NCBI GenBank assembly: GCA_022496205.1
Contig: WTXD01000375.1
Coordinates: 1 to 10,903, forward strand
Direction of reading: 5' to 3'
Source of the DNA: Gloeopeniophorella convolvens
Taxonomy: Eukaryota; Basidiomycota; Agaricomycetes; Russulales
DNA length: 10,903 bases
The notes beneath the pieces are model-generated. The model had not been told where the DNA came from. It saw nothing but the letters and a program-made list of their open reading frames with translations, and did not search any database. Positions 1 through 8,100 of the stretch are shown here, piece by piece. The translations under genes and the position numbers were made by a program. Every line of letters begins with the position of its first letter. Position 1 is the first letter of the stretch.

Positions 1-174
1 AGCCTTGGGATGAATGACATGTCGGCCGTCGCCTCCACTGTCGCCGATCAATATAATGATAATTCATATCCGAAAGCGCTTCGAATGCCCCCTCGTACTG
101 ATGTTGTCACTCGGCTACACAGCCCACAGTATATGCGTTGTTCCGAATGCACTATATCTACGAGGCGGCAGTAA
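1..174 (+). other. Possible 3' part of a coding exon cut by the window edge
   Basis: The plus strand is open from the first base to a TAA at 172-174, with an ATG at position 10. The reading is about 57 codons and resembles no family I recognise. A perfect GTAAGT donor sits at 171-176, overlapping the stop, so this could be an exon that is spliced before the stop rather than a terminal exon. Nothing downstream is clearly a matching next exon. The open stretch is short enough to be chance. Confidence 0.2.
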
Positions 175-933
175 GTAGTAGTAAATACTAAAGTTTCAAC
201 ACGATCGAGCTTCACGCATCACTTCTGCCCATCAATATTGAAGGGTTTTGTGCAAGTTGAAAGAGAGTCGTCCCAAGGGGAAGACGTAGACAGGAATTGA
301 GATAGAGTGATAAGAGCGAGAGCGAGACTCGATGCGCGGGAACGTGAAAACGGTATCAGCGGGGGTGCGATTTACGAGTCGGCGAGCGGCGGCGAGCGGC
401 GGGTTCAGACAAGATCGGACGGCGGGTTTCGAGAACAGCAAGGGGACGATTGACAGTGGCAGTAGGAACATGAGGGTTTTATGCAGAGCAGCAAGCAACA
501 GGATCTGAGGAGACAAGTCGAGCACTGGCACAGAACAATGCGAAAACGGGAATCTACAGTAAAGCTGAGACGGTCGTGAGTGGCCATGAGTGTCACAATG
601 CAGAAGGTAGGATAAAGGGCGCAAGCAAGCGAAGGAAACAAGGTAAGTAAAGCAAAGTGGTACAAATCGAAAGATTTCCGGGACGCGTGTATCGAATCTT
701 CGAGTCTTGGCGGCGTTGGTGACACGGCGCGAGGAGGTGGCTTTGGATAGTATTGGCGGGGCGGCAAAGATGTTACGAGAGTGGCGACGGGGCGTTGTGG
801 ATGAACAATGGCGGTGGCGAGCGGGAGGAGGGAACGAGGCGGTTGGTAGCGGATGGGATCAGATAACGAATTCGGCGCGTTAGCGGCCATGGCGACGTGG
901 CATGCACAGCCTCGCACAGAGCACGCGACGTCC
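175..933. other. Intergenic region with no supported gene
   Basis: The plus strand is strongly purine-rich over roughly 230-850, with repeated GAGAG, GGCGAGCGG and GGCGG-type words. Minus-strand open frames exist here (one of 170 codons at 405-917, one of 130 codons at 232-624). They are Pro/Ser/Leu/Cys-rich, have no recognisable domain, and overlap each other in different frames. The open length is explained at least partly by the skewed composition. The part nearest 933 lies immediately downstream of the F-box stop codon and probably includes its 3' untranslated region. I see no clear AATAAA signal on the minus strand. Confidence 0.5.
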
Positions 934-2811
934 TTACCACATGAGGCAGTCTACAAACTGCACATCATCAACGGCCATGCGCAGAGCACTCTCGAACGCC
1001 CTCCCTCCGTACACAGTGCACGATTTGAAAACAATGCTCCTGAGGACCATATGCTGTTCTCCGCTGCGCGCACGCAGAATAGAGGGCAGCAAGTCCAATG
1101 CCTCCCTATCGCGAGCGTGTCGAATATTGAGTGTCTCCAACCCAGGGAAGGCTCCTGGGCTTCCGTCCGATGGCAAGAGGACACGGTACAGAGCAGAGAT
1201 AGCCGATTCTCCAAAGCATATGATATCCACGGCATTGAGGAAGCGTTCTGCCAGCTCATTCCACAGTTGAGCATCGCCATCCTCAATAAGTAGAGTATGC
1301 GCTGAGAGCGGTGGAAATGTACTGCAGGCCGCTCGAAATGCGTCGCTTTTGAGGTTATCTCCCTCGCTGATGTGACTGAAGCAGATGTTTACGTCTACTT
1401 GAATGTCGGAGGGGCGTCCGGGATGGTCTACGAAAGAAAGGACGTGTGGGATGGTGCTGGCGAGTATCTGTATCCTACGTTCGTTCGTTCCATATTTCGA
1501 AAATGACATACGGTTATAGAGCAGAGCAAGAGTGCCGCCCTCTGCGTTTGGTGGAAACTTCTGGAAGTAGCTGAAAGCCTGGCGTACAATATGGTCGACC
1601 TTGTCTTCGAGAATAGGACTAGGGTTTGAGAAGAATAAGCGAGTTTGTGCTGAAGGGTGGTCGATATGGTCAAGGAAGTCTTCATTGAAGTCTCTGCCAA
1701 TATGGTCATCCCATACAAACACCTCCAGGCGTGGCAGATAAGCGACAACGTCCATCTGCATTGATTGCTGGCTATGGGCCCAATAGAAAGCGTCGATGAG
1801 GATAAGAGTCCGTAGTGCAGGGGTCATCTTCAACAGCTCTACAACATCTTCGGGTGTGGTAGCGAGTGTGACAGAACTACACGGTTGACCGGACCATTGA
1901 CATACGTCGTTGATTATTGAAAGATGCGTGAGATTGTATATGGGCGATGATGGGGCCTTCCCCTCGACGGGAACATTAGAAAGCGAGACTTTCTGGATGT
2001 AAGGTGAGGCGCTAAGCCAGGAGCCAAGGGGCATTGAACACCGGGTCGGACACGGCGTATCAGAATAGTGCGTAGTGGTAGCGGCAGATAGTTCAATGCG
2101 CCTCAACGCCGTGAGGCCTTCTCTGCCGGACCGTGGCCATCCGAGGAACGACCAGAATATGGACCTATCTCTAGCTCGTAACGATAATACCTCAGTACGT
2201 GATAGATCCAGGGTCCAATGATAAGGGGGAATGCTGGGGTATGATATATTGCCGTAGAAGCGAAGCTGAGGGACGCCCCTCGAACGGGCGAGAAACCGTC
2301 GAAGCCACTGCGGACCCAAATCCAAGGGGACGTCTCTCCATAAAGAGGGTGTGCCAAGCGCAACCCGTCTCCAACGTTGGCATACGAATGAGCAGACGAC
2401 CCACGCGGAGTCGAGAAGGTCAGGGGTGCTGAATCGAGGCGGATCGGTGCCCGTTGTATCAGCGTAACCACTGAAACTGATGGTGTCCTCGTCTTGAACG
2501 CGGGGGACATGATCTATCTCTGCTTCGTCTTCGAGGTCGGCAACTGTATCGTCGATCCAAGCTTTGAACACGAGGGCGAGGAGGTCATCCGACAGTCGCG
2601 AGGCGTAGCATGCGTCGTTGTGGCGCGTTTTTGCGGAGCGCAACAGCTCTGCGATGGCCTCGATTTCGTCGTCTAATGTCCTGAGACGGCGTCTTCCGGG
2701 GTCCGTTTCAAGCAGGGTTCCGTCAAAAGATCCCGACGTCTCGTCGCAGGAGTCAATATCTTGGGAACGGATTTCAAAGCATCTCTCCCAGTATGATCTG
2801 GAACTGCCCAT
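934..2811 (-). CDS. F-box protein with leucine-rich-like C-terminal region
   Basis: A single uninterrupted reading frame of 625 codons. Residues 44-62 form a charged helix (LDDEIEAIAELLRS) typical of the lead-in to mushroom F-box proteins. The F-box follows as SRLSDDLLALVFKAW at 71-85 and resumes as WVVCSFVCQRWRRVALGTP at 137-155 with LWRDV after it. Between the halves is an unusual acidic insert of about 50 residues (86-135). The rest alternates hydrophobic strand and helix units such as LTHLSIIN, LRTLILID, LEVFVWDD and LETLNIRH, compatible with degenerate leucine-rich repeats. By family knowledge, an F-box binds Skp1 in an SCF ubiquitin ligase and the C-terminal part selects the substrate; the substrate is unknown. 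The start is chosen at the first ATG upstream of the helix; a TTATTTA element lies about 66 nt upstream. No introns or lesions are seen. The gene is convergent with nothing and divergent from the TPR-CCCH array. Confidence 0.85.
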   Translation of the reverse strand: MGSSRSYWERCFEIRSQDIDSCDETSGSFDGTLLETDPGRRRLRTLDDEIEAIAELLRSAKTRHNDACYASRLSDDLLALVFKAWIDDTVADLEDEAEIDHVPRVQDEDTISFSGYADTTGTDPPRFSTPDLLDSAWVVCSFVCQRWRRVALGTPSLWRDVPLDLGPQWLRRFLARSRGVPQLRFYGNISYPSIPPYHWTLDLSRTEVLSLRARDRSIFWSFLGWPRSGREGLTALRRIELSAATTTHYSDTPCPTRCSMPLGSWLSASPYIQKVSLSNVPVEGKAPSSPIYNLTHLSIINDVCQWSGQPCSSVTLATTPEDVVELLKMTPALRTLILIDAFYWAHSQQSMQMDVVAYLPRLEVFVWDDHIGRDFNEDFLDHIDHPSAQTRLFFSNPSPILEDKVDHIVRQAFSYFQKFPPNAEGGTLALLYNRMSFSKYGTNERRIQILASTIPHVLSFVDHPGRPSDIQVDVNICFSHISEGDNLKSDAFRAACSTFPPLSAHTLLIEDGDAQLWNELAERFLNAVDIICFGESAISALYRVLLPSDGSPGAFPGLETLNIRHARDREALDLLPSILRARSGEQHMVLRSIVFKSCTVYGGRAFESALRMAVDDVQFVDCLMW

Positions 2812-2876
2812 AGATGTCTATGAGGGTCTGGTTGGACAACAAGACTGCACTTGACGTACCTTTCACGCAGCATCCC

Positions 2877-2883
2877 TAAATAA
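2877..2883 (-). promoter_or_regulatory. TATA-like element upstream of the F-box gene
   Basis: TTATTTA on the minus strand, about 66 nt before the F-box start codon. The distance suits a fungal core promoter with a short leader. AT-rich 7-mers are common, so this is only a candidate. Confidence 0.25.
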
Positions 2884-3067
2884 GGTATGTCGGTAATTGA
2901 TTGAGGACACAGAGCGGGCGAGGGTTGAGCTGAGATATCAATGTCCAGACAAGGCCAGGTTCGCGGACAGTGCTAGTCAGGTATGAATCGATTGACAAGT
3001 GATGGGTATGGGGAGTCGGAGACCTTGGGCAATGCAAGGGCAACTGTTTGTTGAATGGGCCCGAGTG

Positions 3068-3077
3068 TGCACGTGCA
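3068..3077. promoter_or_regulatory. E-box palindrome TGCACGTGCA
   Basis: A perfect 10-nt palindrome centred on CACGTG, the core bound by fungal bHLH factors such as the Cbf1 and Pho4 types. It lies between two divergent genes, about 257 nt from the F-box start and 219 nt from the copy A start. Function is inferred from position only. Confidence 0.3.
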
Positions 3078-3088
3078 GCGGCTCGGGG

Positions 3089-3107
3089 TGGCCGGCCACT
3101 GGCCGGC
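3089..3107. repeat. GC-rich inverted repeat built on GGCCGGCC
   Basis: TGGCCGGCCA at 3089-3098 is a perfect palindrome. GCCGGCCA and TGGCCGGC form inverted arms around a single C (3091-3107). A further GGCCGGCC core lies at 3101-3108. It could form a small cruciform or serve as a binding site; no direct evidence for either. Confidence 0.4.
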
Positions 3108-3295
3108 CGGTGGCTGTTAGACGTTAGACGTTTGCAGCGAGCTTCCAGCTCGCCAACGCCTCATTCTGGCAACACCTACCGTATCCCAGCTCCCTCAGCC
3201 TCGGTCTCATGGATTTCCGTCCTTGTCACTAGCCAGCGCCTAGCCATTACCGGAGACTACCTTTTTCGCCACCCCAGGCACTAGAACCAATCGAG

Positions 3296-4925
3296 ATGTT
3301 CCCACCTTGAGCGAGATCCCTATCATATCGCCCCAGTTTACGCTCTGACGCTGCCTTCGGTGCTGCACCCTACTGCACCAGCCAGCCTCAAAATAGCACG
3401 ACCCCAGAAGAGACAGAGGATCAATATCTCGTGTCCGGCAATTCAGATACAAACTTCACACCTGGGCGTGTCGACGAGTTGGTCAAGGCGCGTGCAATCA
3501 GGCGTGAGGCGTATTCCAATGCCAGACGTTCGGAGGCAGAGAAACACAAAGATGCTGTATGTACCCGTGCTCGTAACATCACGCCGCGCCCGCTGACGCA
3601 CTACAGGGAAACGCCCGTTTTCGTGCGGGCGAGTACCGCAAAGCAATCGCCGAATACCAGGCCGCGGCCAGGATGCATGGGCCCCGCCCAGTGTACCTCT
3701 CCAACATGGCCGCAGCGTGGCTCAAATTGAAAGAGTACGTCGACTTGCTACGCGTATCGGCCGATGAGTGGCGCTGCTAACACGCTCTGCAGATGGGACG
3801 CTGCTGAGGACTGCGCACACCGTGCGCTCGAACACGACCCCAAGTTCATCAAAGCACGATATCGCCGTGGCCTTGCACTCAAGGGAAACATGCAGCTTGC
3901 TGCAGCTACAGTAGGTGTGCTACCGTCATCCCCCTTCCTCAGAGAAACCATCGCTAACGCAACCCATGGATAGACTTCCGAAACATTCTCACGCAAGACC
4001 CTACGTCCCCGGAAGCCAAAGTAGCGCTGGACGAGACCCTTGCGCCGATGCGTGCGCGGAATGAGGCGGATGGCGCGGGCCCGAGCAGGACCGAGCAGCA
4101 CGCTGCCACGCCCATATCGGATGCCAAGGGCGTTGATCTGGTCTCGCTACCGGAACCTAGCGACTGTCGACATGTTGGTAGCGGTCGGCCGTGCTCTCGT
4201 TACAACCATGGTGGCTGCAAGCGCGGTGTACGATGCAAATTTTCGCACGCGGCAAACTACAGAAGCGTGCGTGATGGACTGTACGTGTGAATGCTGGTAT
4301 GGATGTCCTATAGGCTGACGCTGCATCCCAGTGGACGTAATGTCTACCTGTGGTTCCTGCTCGGCGCGTGCAAGTTCGGAGACGCTCGGTGTGCTTACGC
4401 TCACGAAACAACCTACCTACCGTCCGATGGGTGGTGGAACGACCCGGAGACACAATACATTCTCCGTTCGACCGTCCGGGCTATCAAGAAGACGGCGCCA
4501 CCGGGGTGGTCGACGTTTGCGCTCGGAAGTATGGGGCGCCGTTTTTTTGTGGAACTCCCCTGATGTGGTCGCGATCTCCGAGGGGCTCCGCAGGGATGCA
4601 AAGACGGTATCCGATGGTACACCGGCTTATTCATTAGGTGCGGCCACTGCTCCCAGGAATAAGAACAGCAGAGGCCGTGATACCGCGAACATGATTCATA
4701 CCTATTCAGAAGAAATAGTACCAGACGAACTCAATGCGGAGATGGCAGAGAGCCTAGTAGAGAATTGGGGCTTCACGGAGGACGAAGGCAGGAACTCTTG
4801 GCTCAGGGCGTCAAACCATGGGAAGAGGATGCCTGGGTAAGTTATTCGTTCATAGCACACAGCTCTGGGTTGCTTACACATGCGCGCGTTAGGACGTTCT
4901 CAATTTCCTCCGTTTAGTGGAGTGA
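3296..4925 (+). pseudogene. Copy A: decayed TPR / CCCH zinc-finger gene
   Basis: Exons inferred by alignment to its neighbours are 3296-3556, 3607-3734, 3793-3914, 3974-4280, 4332-4836 and 4893-4925. All introns are GT-AG, 50-59 nt, and introns 2 and 3 have GCTAAC branch points. Layout: basic N-terminus, TPR domain (from GNARFRAGEYRKAI to DFRNILTQDP) keeping all five carboxylate-clamp residues, CCCH1 intact (C-x7-C-x5-C-x3-H), CCCH2, GWWNDP, and a tail ending in DVLNFLRLVE. Lesions: the likely start (MFPP, matching MAP/MSPK starts of C, D and E) hits TGA at 3308-3310, and there is no other in-frame ATG before intron 1. The first Cys of CCCH2 is Tyr (TAC at 4345-4347). A T7 run at 4542-4548 shifts the frame, giving a stop at 4561-4563. 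One base is missing near 4785-4790. AATAAA occurs 20 nt after the inferred end. Probably a pseudogene, or a gene carrying assembly indels. A start in an unseen upstream exon is the main alternative for the N-terminus. Confidence 0.7.
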
Positions 4926-5294
4926 TCGTCCGTCAATGACCCCGAATAAATGCTCTCCAACACATGTTCTGACGTGTAAAAGCATGGGTCACTTATCATG
5001 ACTGCGAGCGGTGTACTTCGTCAGCATGGTTGAATAAAGTCTTCATGTCTGGACTAAAGGAAGGTTAGTCCAGGACAAATGTGTATGCAGCTGGAACGAC
5101 CCTGCGGAGTTGCACTTCGACGCCGTTTTGGCCAATATTGAAACGATCAAAGCTGTGCGGATCCCAAATGGGCAGGATCTCCGCGCTCCAGAGACAGGAT
5201 CGTCGCCGTGCATATACGCGGCTTGACCCCGAACCACCACCTTTGCGACGTGCTGACCTTTTTCTCCCACTTGCCTCCGTTTAAAACCAGCAGC
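4926..5294 (+). other. Intergenic spacer A-B with the promoter of copy B
   Basis: 369 nt holding two AATAAA words near the copy A end, then a CATATAC TATA-like word at 5211-5217, about 80 nt before the copy B ATG. A short pyrimidine-rich leader (5259-5283, containing CTTTTTCTCCC) precedes the start. No coding feature was found. Confidence 0.45.
4945..4950 (+). terminator. AATAAA polyadenylation signal for copy A
   Basis: A perfect AATAAA 20 nt past the inferred terminal stop of copy A. A second AATAAA is at 5033-5038. Their position supports the tiny terminal exon proposed for copy A. Confidence 0.4.
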
Positions 5295-6528
5295 ATGGTC
5301 TCAGACGAACCCGAGCAGCAACCTGACGCTGCACGAAGGGATGCGCAGCTCACAGCGCGCGCCGCAAACCGCAAAGAGCGCTCTGACGCGCGGCGTGCCG
5401 AGGCGGAGACGCACAAAAAAAAAGTACTTCCGCACATCAGTCTACCCTCGGATCGCCTTACTGAGAATTTTCAGGGAAATGCCCACTTCCGTGCAGGGGA
5501 GTACCGCGACGCGATCAGGGAGTACCAGATTGCGGTCATCAAGCACGGGCCGCGGGCCGCGTACCTCGCAAACCTCGCCGCGGCGTGGTTAAAGCTCGGG
5601 GAGTGGGACGCTGCAGACGACTGCGCGAATGCCGCACTCGATCACGACCCGAAGTTCACTAAGGCGCGTTACCGCCGCGGGCTGGCACGCAAGGCCAACC
5701 TCCAGTTGTCCGCCGCGGCTGTAGGTGCGCCTTGCGGGCCCTTCCTAGCGCGCGCAGCTCACCGGTGACCCGCCTTTTGCAGACTTCCGCACTGTCCTCG
5801 CGCAGGACCCCAACTCTACGGAAGCGAAGGTCGCACTGGAGGAAACGCTCGCGCTCCTGAAGGAACGCAACGTCAAGGATAACCCCCGCCCCCGTAGGTG
5901 GGCCAAGCCAAATAATGCACCTCCGCCCGAGTGCGAGCCGATTGAGCTCGAGTCGGTGTCGGACTCTAGCGACTGCCGGCACATGGGAAATGCGAAGCCA
6001 TGCCCGCGCTACAACCACGACGGGTGCACTCGAGGCACGCAGTGCAAGCTCTCGCATGCACCAGATTACAAGAGCGTGCGCGACAAACTGTGCGTGCCCG
6101 TGCAGATGCAGCATGCTGAGAAACTGACACGTACACGATGTAGTGGGCGGAACGTCTGCCTTAGCTTCTTGCTAGGCACATGCAAGCGCGACGAAGAGCG
6201 ATGCGTTTACGCGCATGACAAGGCGTACCTCGGGTCCAACGGCTGGTGGGACGACCCTGAGCGGCAGTACATGTACCGCGCCACGGTCGAGGGTATCAGG
6301 AAGACCGAGCCGCCGGAATGGACGATCTTCGCCCTTGGACGGATGGAAAACAAGTTCTTGTGGAATTCGGTCGGCGTCGCGGAGATGGCTGAACAGGTCC
6401 GGGGTGCGCGGACGGCTGCAGACGGGACGTTGGCTTATACGCTGCGCCGGACCGGCGGGTCTTCTGATAAGCCGCGCACCTACGCGCAGATCGCGGAGCA
6501 AAGGAAGGGCAAGAACACAGAGCGCTGA
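5295..6528 (+). CDS. Copy B: intact TPR / double CCCH zinc-finger protein
   Basis: Join 5295-5423, 5475-5724, 5783-6089, 6144-6528; 356 residues. Residues 21-43 are Lys/Arg-rich (RKERSDARRAEAE), a likely basic helix. Residues 44-145 are three TPRs (GNAHFRAGEY, NLAAAWLKLGEWDAADDC, KARYRRGLARKAN). K41, N45, N76, K106 and R110 sit at the 8/12/43/73/77 spacing of the Hop TPR1 clamp that grips the C-terminal EEVD of Hsp70/Hsp90. CCCH1 is C200, C208, C214, H218 (x7, x5, x3); CCCH2 is C234, C242, C249, H253 (x7, x6, x3). GWWDDPER follows at 262-269. By family knowledge such fingers bind RNA; a co-chaperone that also binds RNA is inferred. It lacks the intron that A, C and D have after KLGE and has no C-terminal tail exon. 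Introns 1 (51 nt) and 4 (54 nt) are multiples of three and open, so retention would not break the frame. This is the only fully intact complete copy. Confidence 0.82.
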
Positions 6529-6719
6529 AACGTTGCAGAAGAAAGTGCTTGATCTTGCTGCGTGCAACTGTCATTTCTTGGGGAGGTGTGCATGTGAGCT
6601 TCTATGTGTTTCTTTTGACTCTTTCTACATACCTTGTTCAGAGCTCATGACCCCACTGCATGCCTTCAGTCCCATGTACTCATACTCTCCAGTCCATTAA
6701 GCGTATGAAATAAGAGTAA

Positions 6720-6735
6720 GTTTGCTCTAGCAAAC
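6720..6735. repeat. Short inverted repeat GTTTGCT/AGCAAAC
   Basis: Seven-base perfect arms separated by two bases, about 80 nt upstream of the copy C start. It could be an operator-like binding site or a hairpin in the 3' end of the copy B transcript. Confidence 0.3.
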
Positions 6736-6772
6736 GCGCCGCAGGCGCTGCGGGGGAGGCTAGGCTTGTGTA

Positions 6773-6780
6773 TGACGTCA
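6773..6780. promoter_or_regulatory. CRE-like palindrome TGACGTCA
   Basis: A perfect TGACGTCA, the consensus for CREB/ATF-type bZIP factors, 33 nt before the copy C ATG. A further CGTCA half-site follows at 6783-6787. So close to the start codon it may lie in the leader rather than the promoter. Confidence 0.3.
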
Positions 6781-6812
6781 CGCGTCACTGCGGCGAGTGT
6801 TACTGATAGGAG

Positions 6813-8100
6813 ATGGCACCTGACGCTTGCACCCCAACCGCGTCTTTCCCCCAGACCCCTTTGTTCACGCTTGACGCTGGTACCCAGTTCTCCGGGACGC
6901 ACATGGCTCCAGCAGGGGCCGAGACACAGGGTCAGGCGGAGAATCGAGACGAAGAGCTTAGAGAGCGCCAAGTTATACGCAAGGAGCGCGCTGAGGACAA
7001 TCTCGGGAAGGCAGAGGGGCTCAAGGAGCTTTGTTGTGCATCATTTTCTCTGTCTGACAACTGATTTACGTCTCGCAGGGGAATGTCTACTTCCGCAAGG
7101 GAAAATATCGCGAGGCGATCAATGTATACGAGCTCGCTGTCCTGACGAGTGGACCGCGCACCCCATATTTTTCAAACATCGCCGCGGCGTGGCTGAAACT
7201 TGGCAAGTACGTCCCTTAGATGCGCCGTTGCATGCCCCGGATAATGTTTAGCCTAACCGCTGATCCTCATACGCAGCTACGACGCCGCTGATCAATGCGC
7301 AAACACAGCACTTGCATACGACCCACAGTGCATCAAGGCGCGGTACCGTCGCGGGTTGGCGCGCAAGGGAAACCTGCAGTTGGCTGCTGCTGCTATTGGT
7401 AGGCTATCATTGGTTCATTAGCCGAGGATATAGCTCCGAGCTAGCCGGCGCAGACTTCCGCACTGTGCTGAAGCAAGACCCAAGTTCAGCCGAGGCGAAG
7501 ACCGAATTAATGGATACGCTCGCGCTCATGCGCGCGCGCAATGAGAAAGATGGCCCGCGTATGGGGTGGGAGGTGATACGGGACACCACACCCATGCCTG
7601 ATAGCGAGGCGCTCGCGTTCGAGTTGCCGTCGGACTCTAGCGATTGTCGGCATCTGGGGAATGAGCAGCCATGCCCGAGCTACAACCACGATGGATGCCC
7701 GCGCGGGACGTCATGCATGTTCTCGCATGCGCCGGACTACATGAGCGTGCGTGATGGACTGTACGTACGGGCGCCAACATTATACCTCCACGCTGTACAT
7801 GAGCTGATCTTCGGCCGCAGTGGGCGGAACGTCTGCCTCGACTTCCTACTTGGCATGTGTAGCAAGGACAAGCAATGCCCATACGCACACGAGAAAAACT
7901 ACCTACCGCACAACGGCTGGTGGAACATTCCCATGAAGCAGTCCATGTACCGCTCCATGTCCTTGGGGGCCAGCGAGGGCGATTCACCCCGTGAGTTGAG
8001 GATGCAAAGGATCATGGAGATGGAAGAGTGTATGAGATGGAATACGCCTGCCAGCCGCGAGACGCTCGAACGGATAGACAGAGTGTCATCCTTGACCTGA
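6813..8100 (+). CDS. Copy C: TPR / double CCCH zinc-finger gene with a defective first splice junction
   Basis: Exons 6813-about 7031, 7079-7206, 7277-7398, 7454-7760, 7821-8100. Exons 2, 3 and 4 are 128, 122 and 307 nt, identical in length to copy A. The N-terminus is longer than in B (about 73 codons, MAPDACTP start) but ends in the same basic helix (RQVIRKERAEDNL). The TPR domain reads GNVYFRKGKYREAI, NIAAAWLKLGNYDAADQC, IKARYRRGLARKGN and keeps all five clamp residues. CCCH1 is PCPSYNHDGCPRGTSCMFSH; CCCH2 has x7, x5, x3 spacing (first Cys in NVCLDFLLGMC). NGWWNIP follows, and the protein ends at TGA 8098-8100 without the tail exon of A and D. Oddity: at the conserved intron 1 donor the sequence is GAGCTT followed by TGTTGT. 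The available GTs (7033, 7036) leave exon 1 one base out of phase with exon 2. This may be a one-base insertion, an assembly error, or an unusual donor. Calling it functional is uncertain. Confidence 0.68.

Larger units (their letters stand above)
2812..3295. other. Divergent intergenic region between the F-box gene and the array
   Basis: A 484-nt region that must hold the promoters of the minus-strand F-box gene and of plus-strand copy A. It contains the palindromes at 3068-3077 and 3089-3107 and a 7-nt direct repeat (TTAGACG twice, 3117-3130). The short open frames in it have no recognisable protein features. A pyrimidine-leaning stretch follows in 3170-3270, as is common before fungal start codons. 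Confidence 0.5.
6529..6812 (+). other. Intergenic spacer B-C with the promoter of copy C
   Basis: 284 nt. The first half is T-rich and presumably the 3' end of copy B. An inverted repeat (GTTTGCT-CT-AGCAAAC) lies at 6720-6735, followed by a GC-rich block (6736-6760) and a CRE-type palindrome at 6773. No open frame here resembles a protein family. Confidence 0.45.

Noticed and set aside
405..917. 170-codon minus-strand open frame just downstream of the F-box gene
   Set aside because: No domain, odd Cys/Ser/Pro/Leu-rich composition that follows the purine skew of the plus strand, and an overlapping 130-codon frame on the same strand. A spliced gene here cannot be excluded.
853..1293. Plus-strand open frames of 146 and 122 codons
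   Set aside because: The longer one is mostly, and the shorter almost wholly, antisense to the F-box coding frame, and they show no protein family features.
3117..3130. TTAGACG tandem repeat resembling a telomeric TTAGGG unit
   Set aside because: Only two units, wrong sequence, and embedded in an ordinary intergenic region.
4040..4318. Alternative plus-strand frame of 92 codons over copy A finger 1
   Set aside because: It is a shadow frame; the homologous frame of the paralogues encodes the CCCH finger and is preferred.
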